Positions 1-8,836 of a DNA stretch of 64,000 bases are shown piece by piece; position 1 is the stretch's first letter, and each line of letters begins with the position of its first letter. The stretch comes from Robertkochia aurantiaca (lineage in GTDB: Bacteria; Bacteroidota; Bacteroidia; Flavobacteriales; Flavobacteriaceae), in contig NZ_JAINZS010000007.1 in NCBI RefSeq assembly GCF_020166495.1, positions 1 to 64,000 on the forward strand, read 5' to 3'. A program made the translations under genes and the position numbers. Under the pieces are notes generated by a model. The model saw only the letters and a program-made list of their open reading frames with translations. It was not told the origin of the DNA and did no database searches.

Positions 1-223
1 TGGTTTTGACCTTCTTACCTCCTTTGCCGTTACGGCGGTTAGGGCGACTCTCTTTCAGGTGAGCATCCAACTCTCCTTCCATAGAGGCTTCCAGAAGTTT
101 TTTTAAAAGCGGAGTGAAAGCACCATCGGCTCCTTCAAGCTTCTTGGTCTTTTTGAGCTGATCCAAAGCATCCTCGAAGAGTTGCTCCAACTCACTTTTT
201 GGGGTTGTTTTCTTGTTTGACAT
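1..223 (-). CDS. IS256-family transposase, N-terminal fragment (runs off the window)
   Basis: The minus strand reads from an ATG at 223 to the window edge without a stop, giving about 74 residues. The text contains LLKKLLEASMEGELDAHL followed by a basic stretch NRRNGKGGKKVKT. That combination (LEAxLEAELxxHL, then an RNGxxxKxVKT segment) is the characteristic N-terminus of mutator-type (IS256) transposases, which cut and paste their element using a DDE catalytic centre. The catalytic core lies outside the window, so integrity cannot be judged. A plausible element end is seen upstream at 258-285. Family call is from motif recognition. Confidence 0.82.
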   Translation of the reverse strand, partial: MSNKKTTPKSELEQLFEDALDQLKKTKKLEGADGAFTPLLKKLLEASMEGELDAHLKESRPNRRNGKGGKKVKT

Positions 224-257
224 CGTGTACATAAGTTATTGTTTTAATTAATACCTA

Positions 258-285
258 TGACACACTTTTTTGAACAGTCTCACCC
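258..285 (-). mobile_element. Probable terminal inverted repeat of the IS256-type element
   Basis: The bases at 258-285 read TGACACACTTTTTTGAACAG followed by TCTCACCC. Read outward-in this is GGGTGAGACTGTTC, an A-run, then GTGTGTCA, which resembles the ends I know from IS256-type elements of Bacteroidota. It lies 35 bases upstream of the transposase ATG, where the end is expected. The partner end is outside the window, so the boundary is inferred. Confidence 0.5.
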
Positions 286-342
286 AATACACTAATGACT
301 CTAACCTGTAATAAATCGGATAAGTATGAAGTTAGTTGCCCT

Positions 343-398
343 CCTACTCTCTATTCTCCACTCTCCATTCCCTACTCTCTATTCCCTATTCTCTATTC
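343..398. repeat. Pyrimidine-rich heptamer array (8 words)
   Basis: Eight consecutive 7-base words in exact register: CCTACTC, TCTATTC, TCCACTC, TCCATTC, CCTACTC, TCTATTC, CCTATTC, TCTATTC. The words differ at a few positions but the period never slips. The same Y-type words recur at 3920-3947, 4204-4245, 10185-10198 and 10423-10450. It lies between the IS256 end and the 3' end of the reductase gene. No purine-rich partner array is visible on its left, possibly because the IS element sits there. Confidence 0.9.
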
Positions 399-405
399 TC
401 AAAAA

Positions 406-1455
406 CTACACATCATCATAATCGATCTCCAGCTCTGAGCTAAGAGGATGCGACTGACAGGTAAGGATCAGTCCCTCCTGCACTTCGCTGTCGGTAAGTA
501 TTTGATTCTTGACCATTTCAGCCTTCCCCTTTTTAACCCGGGCGATACAACTGCTGCAGATTCCGCCCTGGCAGGAATACGGCGCATCGATATCGTTATC
601 AAGAACGGCATCAAGCACCCGCTTCTTACGATCCATAAGAAGGGTAAACTCTTCGTCGTCGACCGTCACCTTCACCTGGGTTTTCCCCTCAGGAACATCT
701 GACGGAGCCTCTCCGGAATCGTCACTGCTGAACAGTTCGAATTTGATCCTGTCTGAAGCAACCCCCTTTTCCTTCAGGGTTTCAGAAACATTGTTGATCA
801 TTCCTTCGGGTCCGCAAAGATAAAACACCGCATCACCGGCGCTATCCAGCTTATTTTTCAGAATATAGTTCACCGTTGAGCGCTCGATACGGCCAAAGAT
901 GGCATCGTTCTCCTGGGTACGACTATAAAGGAACTGTATTTCCAGCCTGTTGCCATAACGCTCTTTCAGAGACATGATGTCTTTATAGAACATGGTCTCT
1001 TCCAGCGTCTTATTACCATAAACCAGAATAAAGTCACGGTCGGTGTCTTTAAGAACGGCTTTCATGATACTCATCACGGGTGTGATACCACTTCCGGCTG
1101 CAAAGGCCACCACCGTGTTACCCGGGTCATTAGCGGCATCAAAGGTAAATCTCCCTTCAGGTGGATGAACCTCTATTTCAGAACCCGCACTGAGCTCTTC
1201 GTTCGCATAGACCGAGAAGGTTCCGTCAGCCACTTTCTTTACCCCTACCGTAATTCCCGGATCATCAGCAGCCGAACAGATACTGTATGAGCGCCTTACC
1301 TCAGCGCCGTTTATATTGGTTTTCAGGGTGATATATTGTCCCGGCTTAAAGCGAAAGGCTTCCTTTTTATCTTCGGGTATCTTAAATGTGAGACTTACTG
1401 AATTGGGGGTTATGTTTTCTACAACACCGATCTCTAATGGGAAAAACTCAGGCAT
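406..1455 (-). CDS. PaaE-like NAD(P)H oxidoreductase with C-terminal 2Fe-2S ferredoxin domain
   Basis: A 349-residue three-domain electron-transfer protein. Residues 1-100 form the FAD-binding barrel with the flavin motif RRSYSICS (about residue 54). Residues 105-230 form the NAD(P)-binding domain with GSGITPVMSIMK and CGPEGMI. Residues 260-349 form a plant-type 2Fe-2S domain with the cysteine set PYSCQGGICSSC plus LTCQSHP. This is the architecture of the reductase subunit of phenylacetyl-CoA epoxidase (PaaE) and of related ferredoxin reductases. No other paa genes are nearby, so its electron acceptor is unknown; a stand-alone reductase for a desaturase or hydroxylase is equally possible. A TATTTTTG box lies 17 bases upstream of the ATG. 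Confidence 0.85.
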   Translation of the reverse strand: MPEFFPLEIGVVENITPNSVSLTFKIPEDKKEAFRFKPGQYITLKTNINGAEVRRSYSICSAADDPGITVGVKKVADGTFSVYANEELSAGSEIEVHPPEGRFTFDAANDPGNTVVAFAAGSGITPVMSIMKAVLKDTDRDFILVYGNKTLEETMFYKDIMSLKERYGNRLEIQFLYSRTQENDAIFGRIERSTVNYILKNKLDSAGDAVFYLCGPEGMINNVSETLKEKGVASDRIKFELFSSDDSGEAPSDVPEGKTQVKVTVDDEEFTLLMDRKKRVLDAVLDNDIDAPYSCQGGICSSCIARVKKGKAEMVKNQILTDSEVQEGLILTCQSHPLSSELEIDYDDV

Positions 1456-1471
1456 ATGTCGATTTTTTAGG

Positions 1472-1479
1472 CAAAAATA
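1472..1479 (-). promoter_or_regulatory. Candidate -7 box of the reductase gene
   Basis: The minus strand reads TATTTTTG, matching the Bacteroidota -7 consensus TAnnTTTG. A TTTG lies 23 bases further upstream, slightly longer than the usual spacing. It sits 17 bases before the ATG, in the divergent region shared with the DUF5687-like gene. Confidence 0.5.
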
Positions 1480-1546
1480 AGAAACAATGCATGTTTTTGT
1501 AACAAATGAATCATTTTAAACACTAATGCGATAAATCATCAACAAC

Positions 1547-3019
1547 ATGCTTAAACTGTTCCTTACCCTCCAATGGAAATCTTTTATCCGGTCTGCTTCT
1601 TTCAATAAGAACCTGGTTTTTAAGATCCTCATGGGGTTTGCAGCACTTTATTTTATAGCGGTTTTTTCGATAATGGGGGCTGCCTCCTATCACATCATTG
1701 AAGACCAGTTGCAACGCAATCCGCTCGAGGTTATCAATGAGATCCTGATTTTCTACCTGGTCGCAGACCTGGTGATGCGTTACCTGCTGCAAAAAATGCC
1801 CGTGGTGAATATCAAACCACTTCTTCCCTTGCCTTTTTCTAAAAGCAGGATCGTACACTTCAGTTTATGGAAAACCGTTCTTTCGTTCTTTAACATCATT
1901 CATGCCTTTTTCTTTATCCCGTTCACCATCGTTCTGCTGGTGGAGGGCTATCCGCCCGTACAAGCTCTGGCATGGCTGGCCATGGTGGCTTTTCTGATCT
2001 ATGCAAATAACTTCATCAATGTTTTTCTGAATGATGTCGATGCCATTTTTTACACGGTATTACTGATCGTTGCAGCTCTTGGGTTATTGACATTTTACGG
2101 TATTGTTGACATTTCAGTCTATACGGCACCCGCTTTTATGGCGGTATACGAACAGCCGCTGTGGTTGATCATTCCTGCTTTGATCTGTCTGTCACTATAT
2201 GTGATAGCTTTCCGGTATTTTAAAGCGAGACTGTATCTCGATGCAGGTCTATCTGCCAAACAAAAAGAGGTGCATTCTGAAGACCTCAGCTGGCTTGATC
2301 GGTTCGGGAGCCTGTCGGTTTTTCTTAAGAATGATATCAAGCTGATCAAGCGTAACAAACGTTCACGTACTACTGTATTGATGAGCCTTGCTTTTATTTT
2401 CTACGGCTTGCTGTTTTTTACCGGAGGAATCGAGGTTTACGAAGGACCCGTTTGGCGTATCTTTGCCGGCCTTTTCGTAACCGGAGGGTTTTTGTTCAGC
2501 TTCGGACAATTCGTGCCGAGCTGGGACAGCTCTTATTACCCCCTGATGATGAGTCAGAACATTCGCTACAGGGATTACCTCAACTCCAAGTGGTGGCTTA
2601 TAGTTATCGCTACCATCCTGACCACCGTTATCGCCAGCTTTTACCTGTACTGGGGTCTAGAGGTATACCTGGCCATTGTGGTTTCTGCGATTTACAACAT
2701 AGGGGTGAATGCACATATCGTTTTATGGGGAGGAGCCTACGTCAAAACTCCGATCGACCTGACCTCCAACAAAAAAGCATTTGGCGACAAACAGGCCTTT
2801 AATGCCAAAACCCTGCTGCTGACCCTTCCAAAACTGTTATTACCTTTGGGGTTATATGCGGCAGGCCACTATACACAGGGACCTGACCTCGGGTATATTT
2901 TTGTTGCCCTGGCGGGAGTGTTGGGCTTCGTCTTTAAAGAAAAAGTATTTGATATCATTACCAGGGTCTACAAAACAGAAAAATACAAAACCCTTCACGC
3001 TTACAAACAAAAAAACTAA
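1547..3019 (+). CDS. DUF5687-like multi-spanning membrane protein (ABC exporter permease candidate)
   Basis: A 490-residue polytopic membrane protein. It starts with a short amphipathic segment (MLKLFLTLQWKSFIRSASF), followed by about 10-12 hydrophobic stretches in paired blocks separated by a charged cytosolic loop near residues 225-275. Sequence and length resemble the DUF5687 family, found in Bacteroidota beside an ABC ATPase. The ATPase gene follows after only 5 bases, so the two are almost certainly one transport unit, with this protein as the membrane part. The substrate cannot be read from the sequence. The charged loop rich in K/R (IKLIKRNKRSR) before a helix is typical of permeases contacting an ATPase. 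Confidence 0.75.
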   Translation: MLKLFLTLQWKSFIRSASFNKNLVFKILMGFAALYFIAVFSIMGAASYHIIEDQLQRNPLEVINEILIFYLVADLVMRYLLQKMPVVNIKPLLPLPFSKSRIVHFSLWKTVLSFFNIIHAFFFIPFTIVLLVEGYPPVQALAWLAMVAFLIYANNFINVFLNDVDAIFYTVLLIVAALGLLTFYGIVDISVYTAPAFMAVYEQPLWLIIPALICLSLYVIAFRYFKARLYLDAGLSAKQKEVHSEDLSWLDRFGSLSVFLKNDIKLIKRNKRSRTTVLMSLAFIFYGLLFFTGGIEVYEGPVWRIFAGLFVTGGFLFSFGQFVPSWDSSYYPLMMSQNIRYRDYLNSKWWLIVIATILTTVIASFYLYWGLEVYLAIVVSAIYNIGVNAHIVLWGGAYVKTPIDLTSNKKAFGDKQAFNAKTLLLTLPKLLLPLGLYAAGHYTQGPDLGYIFVALAGVLGFVFKEKVFDIITRVYKTEKYKTLHAYKQKN

Positions 3020-3024
3020 AGGAG

Positions 3025-3741
3025 ATGATAGAAATTAAAGGACTGTCAAAGTCATATAAACAAAAGAAAGTTCTGGATATCTCATCACTTGAGATCCCTA
3101 AAGGTCAAAGTTTCGGATTGGTCGGTAATAATGGTGCCGGAAAAACGACGCTTTTCAGCCTGTTATTAGACCTGATACAACCCACAACCGGGCAAGTACT
3201 CAACAACGATGTACCTGTTCAAAGCAGCGAATCATGGAAATCGTTCACCAGCGCCTTTATCGATGAAAGTTTTCTTATCGGGTACCTTACCCCGGAGGAA
3301 TATTTCTATTTTATCGGGGAGTTACGCAACCAGAACAAGGCCGATGTTGACCGGCTGCTGTCAGGATTTGAAGACTTCTTCAATGGCGAAATTCTGGGCG
3401 TTAAAAAATATCTTCGTGACCTGTCTAAGGGAAATCAAAAAAAGGTGGGAATCGTGGCAACCCTTATCGGGTCTCCCGAAGTGATCATACTCGACGAGCC
3501 CTTCGCCAACCTGGACCCCACCACCCAAATACGACTGAAGAAAATTCTTAAGACCCTGCAGGAAGAAAGAGAGACGACGGTACTTATCTCCAGTCATGAC
3601 CTGATGCATGTCACTGAAGTATGCGAACGAATCGTAGTGCTGGAAAAAGGAGAGATCGTGAAAGATATCAAGACGAATCCGCAGACCTTACGTGAGCTGG
3701 AGACCTTCTTTTCGGGAGAGATCCTGAATGTTGAGGCGTGA
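3025..3741 (+). CDS. ABC transporter ATP-binding protein
   Basis: A 238-residue single nucleotide-binding domain. Walker A is GNNGAGKTT (about residue 35), the signature is LSKGNQKKVG (about 135), Walker B is VIILDEPFANLDP (about 155) and the switch histidine is in LISSHD (about 190). The signature carries LSKGN instead of LSGGQ, common in ABC-2 type exporters of this phylum. It overlaps the spacer after the DUF5687-like permease by only 5 bases, so co-translation is likely. Role: ATP hydrolysis powering export by the neighbouring membrane protein. Confidence 0.93.
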   Translation: MIEIKGLSKSYKQKKVLDISSLEIPKGQSFGLVGNNGAGKTTLFSLLLDLIQPTTGQVLNNDVPVQSSESWKSFTSAFIDESFLIGYLTPEEYFYFIGELRNQNKADVDRLLSGFEDFFNGEILGVKKYLRDLSKGNQKKVGIVATLIGSPEVIILDEPFANLDPTTQIRLKKILKTLQEERETTVLISSHDLMHVTEVCERIVVLEKGEIVKDIKTNPQTLRELETFFSGEILNVEA

Positions 3742-3810
3742 GGAGTTAATAAGGAGAACGGCTATCGGTGAACGGTCAATGGCTTTTCTGTGAGTTTGGT
3801 GAGTTATCGA

Positions 3811-3947
3811 GTTAGAGGTTAGAGGCTAGAAGTTAAAAGCCAGAAGTGTTCCAAATTCTACCTAATACCCTGATAATACTTACCTGGAAAAAATGGATGA
3901 TTTTGTAGTTTTTAATCCTCCTATTCTCCACTCTCCATTCTCTACTC
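3811..3947. repeat. R-array / core / Y-array unit 1
   Basis: Left arm (3811-3845): heptamers GTTAGAG, GTTAGAG, GCTAGAA, GTTAAAA, GCCAGAA. Core of about 74 bases beginning GTGTTCCAAATTC and containing AATACTTACC. Right arm (3920-3947): CCTATTC, TCCACTC, TCCATTC, TCTACTC. The right arm is purine/pyrimidine complementary to the left arm in inverted orientation, so the unit could fold as an imperfect hairpin. Confidence 0.85.
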
Positions 3948-4093
3948 TCTAAAAAAGCATCACAACAGTTCGATCCTAGGCGCACTACTCCGAAGTATTG
4001 GGGGCATCGAAGTGGACTTACGGGATGAGAATTGCCGAATGTGTTGTTCTGGCTAACGGCTAACGGCTATCAGTGAGTTTGGTGAGTTATCAG

Positions 4094-4245
4094 GTTAGAG
4101 GTTAGAGGCTAGAAGTTAAAAGCTAGAAGTGTTCCAAATTCGACCTAATCCCCTAATGAGACTTGCCAGGAATAGCATCAATAGTTATGAGGTTCTTTTT
4201 CCTCCTATTCCCTACTCTCTATTCTCTATTCTCTATTCTCCACTC
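4094..4245. repeat. R-array / core / Y-array unit 2
   Basis: Second copy of the unit at 3811-3947. Left arm 4094-4128 (GTTAGAG, GTTAGAG, GCTAGAA, GTTAAAA, GCTAGAA). Core begins GTGTTCCAAATTC like unit 1 and then diverges. Right arm 4204-4245 has six heptamers (CCTATTC, CCTACTC, TCTATTC three times, TCCACTC). Arms are conserved better than the core interior. Confidence 0.85.
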
Positions 4246-4636
4246 CCCCGTTATTCGTCCCGCAAATACTGTTTAAGCAGTAACAGAAATCATTATGCCA
4301 TGGGATTTTTTTCTGTCAGAGAGGCAAAATACAGCGACGGTCTCAATTGGAATTAATTTATATATTTCTTGTAATATATTTCTAACAAAAGCCTGTTTTT
4401 ATAATATTTAAAGACTATTTAAGCCATTAAACACTTGATAAATCATAAAGTGAATACATGGTATTAAACGTGTTTAATCGCACGACTACATACAAAAAGC
4501 ATTCACACTCATTCACTCTCCTATTGATACAAGACCTCTATACTCCAATTCAGAAATTGGCAAACCAGAAAGCTAAATACTGTTGACAACAACCGATATT
4601 CATGCAACGAATCACCGATTTTTTGAAGGTAACTGT

Positions 4637-5791
4637 CTATTCCTTTCGCGCATGCAGTAAGCGCGTGAGTTTGATGGCAAGGTCGCCGAGTATGACCTTC
4701 CCGTTTCCGTTGCGTTCAATGTGATAAATTGCCTCTTCCAGTTCGCGGTTGATCTCCAGAATATTATTCCCGTGCACAAAAGGAGCGAATTTTTCAAGAC
4801 GAAAATCTTCCTGTGAAAACTCGGTATAGGCTAATTCCTGAGCCTGGTAATTGACCATAAGGGCCTGACGGAACACCTCTATGCAATACTGTAGGAATTG
4901 CTTTTGGGTCTCTCTCCCTGTACGCGCGATCTCCTCGCTCCAGCTCAACAGGTCATTGATGGCCTTTTTGTTTCCTTTGGCTTTAAAAGCCGATCGGACC
5001 CAAAAAACGAACCAACGTTCGAAAACCAGATCTTCAGAGTCGTTATTGACCAGGTCTATGGCCTTATTGAAATTCCCGTGAGCCTGGTGGGCGATCTTTT
5101 GAGCCGTATTCGGATCAAGATCCCATTGTTCCAGGGCCTTTATAATATCGGCTTCCGCCAGAGGCGGAAAATGAAGAATCTGGCATCGGGAGGTAATGGT
5201 CTGCAGGAGCTGGTCTTCATCTTCTGCGATCAAAATGATGACTGTGTCTTTGGGTGGCTCCTCTATGAGCTTTAACAACTTATTACTGCAGGCGTCATTC
5301 ATCTTTTCTGCCATCCACATGATAAGCACCTTTCGCCCTCCTTCATATGATTTAAGAGATAAGGCCTTTGAAAGATGAGCCGCTTCGTTCACCCCCATGA
5401 GTCCTTGCTTATTCTCTATACCCAGTTTTTGCAACCAGTCAAACAGATTTCCATAAGGCTGTTCCCTGAGGAATTCCCGCCACTGGCTCATGAATTTCTG
5501 ACTATAGGCATGTTCGCTTTTAACCTCAGCAGTTCCATTCACAGGAAATGAAAAATGCAGGTCAGGGTGATTAAAGTGTTCAACTTTCGCATTACAGCTC
5601 TCGTTACCTGTATCATTCTCTCCCCCGGTATTACGGCAAAGAATATAGCGCGCATAGGCAATAGCCATCGGCAGGGTGCCACTCCCTTCAGGCCCGACGA
5701 ATAGTTGGGCGTGAGGAATTCTGTTGTTATCTGCACTCCTGACCAGATGACGTTTCAGGTGAGCCTGTCCGACAATAGAACGAAATAGCAT
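4637..5791 (-). CDS. holB: DNA polymerase III subunit delta' (clamp loader)
   Basis: A 384-residue AAA+ family protein of the clamp-loader complex that opens the beta sliding clamp in replication. The N-terminus (MLFRSIVGQAHLKRHLV) and the P-loop-like GPEGSG (about residue 33) match DnaX/HolB. The Walker A lysine is absent (GPEGSGTLPMA), as expected for delta', which does not hydrolyse ATP. The SRC motif (TITSRCQILHF, about residue 200) is intact and serves as the arginine finger for DnaX. A zinc-module region is shortened to scattered cysteines (residues 50-65). It stands alone, divergent from pgk. Confidence 0.9.
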   Translation of the reverse strand: MLFRSIVGQAHLKRHLVRSADNNRIPHAQLFVGPEGSGTLPMAIAYARYILCRNTGGENDTGNESCNAKVEHFNHPDLHFSFPVNGTAEVKSEHAYSQKFMSQWREFLREQPYGNLFDWLQKLGIENKQGLMGVNEAAHLSKALSLKSYEGGRKVLIMWMAEKMNDACSNKLLKLIEEPPKDTVIILIAEDEDQLLQTITSRCQILHFPPLAEADIIKALEQWDLDPNTAQKIAHQAHGNFNKAIDLVNNDSEDLVFERWFVFWVRSAFKAKGNKKAINDLLSWSEEIARTGRETQKQFLQYCIEVFRQALMVNYQAQELAYTEFSQEDFRLEKFAPFVHGNNILEINRELEEAIYHIERNGNGKVILGDLAIKLTRLLHARKE

Positions 5792-5888
5792 AAAAACCGG
5801 TTTTCAGGCCGAAAAATAGAATTATTTGGAGCCTTCTACAACTTCCTGATGAGAAATAAAGCATATTTCAAAGAAGCGATTAAATGGT

Positions 5889-5896
5889 TAACTTTG
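5889..5896 (+). promoter_or_regulatory. Candidate -7 box of pgk
   Basis: TAACTTTG matches TAnnTTTG and lies 20 bases before the pgk ATG at 5917. A clear TTTG at -33 is not seen. Position between divergent holB and pgk supports it. Confidence 0.45.
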
Positions 5897-5916
5897 TTTC
5901 TCATTAAAAATAACCT

Positions 5917-7107
5917 ATGAAAACAATTGACGATTTCAATTTCTCTGATAAAAAAGCCCTGATACGGGTTGACTTCAATGTGCCGCTTGATGAAAACTTC
6001 CAGGTCACCGATTCCAACCGGATTCAGGCGGCGAAACCAACCATCATCAAAGTACTGGAAGACGGGGGCAGTGCCATCCTGATGAGTCACCTTGGAAGAC
6101 CCAAGGGCATGCGAAATGATGCGATGTCACTCCAACATATTGTAAACAAAGCTTCGGAAATCATCGGTGTTCAGGTCAAGTTCGTAGAAGAGGCCGTGGG
6201 ACCCAAGGCTGAAGAAGCTGCTGCCAACCTGAAGCCGGGCGAGGTATTGTTGCTGGAGAATCTGAGGTTTTATGCCGGAGAGGAAAAAGGAGATCGGGAA
6301 TTTGCCGAAAAACTATCCCGCCTTGGAGACGTCTATGTGAACGATGCCTTCGGAACAGCACACAGGGCACACGCCTCAACCACCATAGTGGCTGAGTTCT
6401 TCCCTGAGAACAAATGTTTCGGATACCTGCTGGCCAAAGAGATCGAAGCGATCAAAAAGGTCATGGATTCAGGGGAAAAGCCCGTAACCGCTATCCTGGG
6501 AGGTGCAAAAGTATCTTCAAAGATCACCATCATTGAAAACATACTCGATGCCATTGACCACCTTATTATCGGAGGGGGAATGGCCTATACCTTTGTAAAG
6601 GCTAAAGGAGGCCGCGTTGGTGATTCGATACATGAAGATGACAAGCTCGATCTGGCCCTTGAAATACTCGATAAAGCAAGAGCAAAAAATGTAACCGTTC
6701 ACCTGCCCGGTGATGTGATCGCTGCCGATGATTTCAGCAACGATGCCAATACCCAGATCTGTCCGATCGATGCCATCCCTGAAGGCTGGCAAGGACTGGA
6801 CGCCGGACCCAAAGCCCTTGAGAATTTCGGCGAGGTGATCCTGAATTCCAAAACTATTCTTTGGAACGGACCCGTAGGTGTTTTCGAAATGGAGAATTTT
6901 GCCAAGGGAACTATTGCCGTCGGTGAATATGTGGCGGAGGCCACCAAAAAAGGAGCATTCTCACTTGTAGGTGGGGGTGATTCTGTGGCCGCGGTTAAGA
7001 AATTCGGCTTCAAAGATAAGGTGAGCTATGTCTCAACAGGTGGTGGAGCTATGCTGGAAAGCCTGGAAGGAAAAGACCTTCCGGGAATCGCAGCCATTCA
7101 GAAATAA
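5917..7107 (+). CDS. pgk: Phosphoglycerate kinase
   Basis: A 396-residue enzyme, normal length for bacterial PGK, transferring the acyl phosphate of 1,3-bisphosphoglycerate to ADP in glycolysis. The N-terminal signature [13 protein letters not shown] and substrate motif SHLGRPKG are intact, as are LLENLRF, the hinge region, NGPVGVFE and the C-terminal GGGDSVAAV and STGGGAMLE nucleotide-binding loops. It is monocistronic: a -7 box upstream and a strong terminator 25 bases after the stop. Confidence 0.98.
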   Translation: MKTIDDFNFSDKKALIRVDFNVPLDENFQVTDSNRIQAAKPTIIKVLEDGGSAILMSHLGRPKGMRNDAMSLQHIVNKASEIIGVQVKFVEEAVGPKAEEAAANLKPGEVLLLENLRFYAGEEKGDREFAEKLSRLGDVYVNDAFGTAHRAHASTTIVAEFFPENKCFGYLLAKEIEAIKKVMDSGEKPVTAILGGAKVSSKITIIENILDAIDHLIIGGGMAYTFVKAKGGRVGDSIHEDDKLDLALEILDKARAKNVTVHLPGDVIAADDFSNDANTQICPIDAIPEGWQGLDAGPKALENFGEVILNSKTILWNGPVGVFEMENFAKGTIAVGEYVAEATKKGAFSLVGGGDSVAAVKKFGFKDKVSYVSTGGGAMLESLEGKDLPGIAAIQK

Positions 7108-7131
7108 TACTTTTTCAACATATACTACTGA

Positions 7132-7166
7132 AGCCCTTATACCTGCGTATAAGGGTTTCTGTTTTA
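7132..7166 (+). terminator. Intrinsic terminator after pgk
   Basis: Nine-base stem CCCTTATAC / GTATAAGGG with a CTGC loop (7134-7155), followed by TTTCTGTTTT. It lies directly after pgk. Confidence 0.85.
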
Positions 7167-7240
7167 ACATTTTAAAATGTATTTTTAGGTAATTTTATTC
7201 GATTTTTGACCCCATTTTTAATCAAACCCCGTCATTCTAC

Positions 7241-8821
7241 ATGAAAAAAGGACTTCTGATAACGATCGCACTTATAACCCTGAATTCTTTTGCACAACAA
7301 AAGAAAGAAACTGTGATCGGAGAAGCTGAACCGAAAGAAATTGTTGAGGCCGACTCAGACAAAAACACAGAGATCATACAAAATGCAGTTGATTCGGTTG
7401 CAGCCATGGCCGATTCACTCCTGATCAGAAAAGTGAATGGTAAATACCTGCTGGAAGACAATCCGCTTGCCCGCAAAATGGACAGCCTGTGGTTACAGGA
7501 GATCTATGGTTCCGGACTTTTCGATACGCTCTATACCGATATCAGCGAAATGAAATTCGATGATGTTGAATATGCCGAACTCCATACTGATACGCTTAAG
7601 AAACGCCTGGAGTTGCTCGATCAGAAAACGCCATTTCATATCAGCTATAATCCTTCTCTTGAGAGTGTGATCAAGATGTTCCTCACCAAAAGGAAGAATT
7701 ACCTCAACCGGGTGATGACCCTGAGCAAGTATTATTTCCCCCTTTTCGAGGAACAACTCGATAAACACAACATTCCATTAGAGATCAAATACCTGGCGAT
7801 CGTTGAATCTGCCCTGAATCCGAGAGCAAGATCAAGGGTTGGTGCCACAGGGTTATGGCAGTTCATGTTCACTACCGGAAAGATGTACGATCTGGACGTG
7901 AGCAGTTACGTGGATGAGCGAAGCGATCCGGTGAAATCTACCGAGGCCGCCTGTGAATTCCTCGGACGTCTTTATACCATGTTCGGTGACTGGGACCTGG
8001 CCCTGGCTGCTTATAACTCAGGCCCCGGCAATGTTTCCAAAGCGATCAGGCGCAGCGGCGGTTATGAAAACTATTGGAACATCAGGCCTTTCCTTCCGAG
8101 GGAAACAGCAGGTTACGTGCCGGCTTTCCTTGCGGTGATGTACCTGTTTGAATACGCAGAAGAGCATGGTTTTGACACCTACAACCCCAGAACTTCCATG
8201 CTGGAGACAGATACCGTTCAGGTGAAAAAGCTCATCACATTCGACCAGATTTCTGAACTGCTTGATGTGGAAGTAGAAGAAATACAATTCTTCAATCCGG
8301 CCTACAAACTGGATATTATTCCCTACGACGAAAAGGAAAAATACACCCTCCGGCTTCCGAAACACCATATAGGCAGGTTCGTCAACAACGAGAAGGAGAT
8401 CTATGCCTTTGTGGAGGAAGAGATGAAAAAACGGGAAAAACCCCTACCGGAGTTATTAAAGACAGATTCCCGCATACGATACAGAGTGGTAAGCGGAGAT
8501 TACCTGGGCAGGATCGCCGATAAATTCGGGGTACGCATCAGCGACATTAAGCGCTGGAACGGACTAAGAAGCAACAATATCAGGGCAGGACAACGCCTGA
8601 CCATCTACCCCAGAAAGCCTGTGCTTCCGCAGAAAAAAAACACCAGTGCTGAAGCCAGCGTAAGCAGTTCAGCTAAGGAGTATACCGTACAAAGGGGAGA
8701 CTCACTCTGGAAGATCGCCAACAGGCATCCCGGAATTTCTATCGAAAATATTAAAGATTGGAACGATATTCGCAGTGATAATTTAAAACCAGGAACAAAG
8801 CTGAAGCTTTGTAAGTGTTAA
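7241..8821 (+). CDS. Lytic transglycosylase with two LysM domains (MltD-like)
   Basis: A 526-residue secreted cell-wall enzyme that cleaves peptidoglycan glycan strands. Residues 1-18 are a signal peptide ending SFAQQ. The SLT domain (about residues 180-310) has the catalytic glutamate in LAIVESALNPRA, then GATGLWQFM and LAAYNSGPGNV. Two LysM peptidoglycan-binding modules follow at about residues 415-460 (YRVVSGDYLGRIADKFGV) and 480-525 (YTVQRGDSLWKIANRH). This is the MltD layout. The gene for a lipoprotein follows after 15 bases, probably co-transcribed. Confidence 0.93.
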   Translation: MKKGLLITIALITLNSFAQQKKETVIGEAEPKEIVEADSDKNTEIIQNAVDSVAAMADSLLIRKVNGKYLLEDNPLARKMDSLWLQEIYGSGLFDTLYTDISEMKFDDVEYAELHTDTLKKRLELLDQKTPFHISYNPSLESVIKMFLTKRKNYLNRVMTLSKYYFPLFEEQLDKHNIPLEIKYLAIVESALNPRARSRVGATGLWQFMFTTGKMYDLDVSSYVDERSDPVKSTEAACEFLGRLYTMFGDWDLALAAYNSGPGNVSKAIRRSGGYENYWNIRPFLPRETAGYVPAFLAVMYLFEYAEEHGFDTYNPRTSMLETDTVQVKKLITFDQISELLDVEVEEIQFFNPAYKLDIIPYDEKEKYTLRLPKHHIGRFVNNEKEIYAFVEEEMKKREKPLPELLKTDSRIRYRVVSGDYLGRIADKFGVRISDIKRWNGLRSNNIRAGQRLTIYPRKPVLPQKKNTSAEASVSSSAKEYTVQRGDSLWKIANRHPGISIENIKDWNDIRSDNLKPGTKLKLCKC

Positions 8822-8836
8822 ACCAACAAGATTTTT

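Larger units (their letters stand above)
3742..4636. other. Gene-free spacer built of repeat words (two R/core/Y units)
   Basis: 895 bases between the convergent ABC ATPase and holB genes. It contains word runs such as GGCTATCGGTGAACGGTCAA, GTGAGTTTG nonamers, and two copies of a larger unit (3811-3947 and 4094-4245). Between them, 3955-4020 holds a diverged copy of the block at 10210-10265 and 10462-10517 (CATCACAACA ... TCGAAGTGGA). From 4357 to 4636 the sequence becomes unique and AT-rich, with CACTTGATAAATCATAAAGTG (4430-4450), also seen diverged near 47490. No convincing gene is present. Confidence 0.8.

Noticed and set aside
4129-4356. 75-codon plus-strand open frame after the second repeat unit
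   Set aside because: Its translation is the word array itself (SLFSILYSPL), with no ribosome-binding context or family resemblance.
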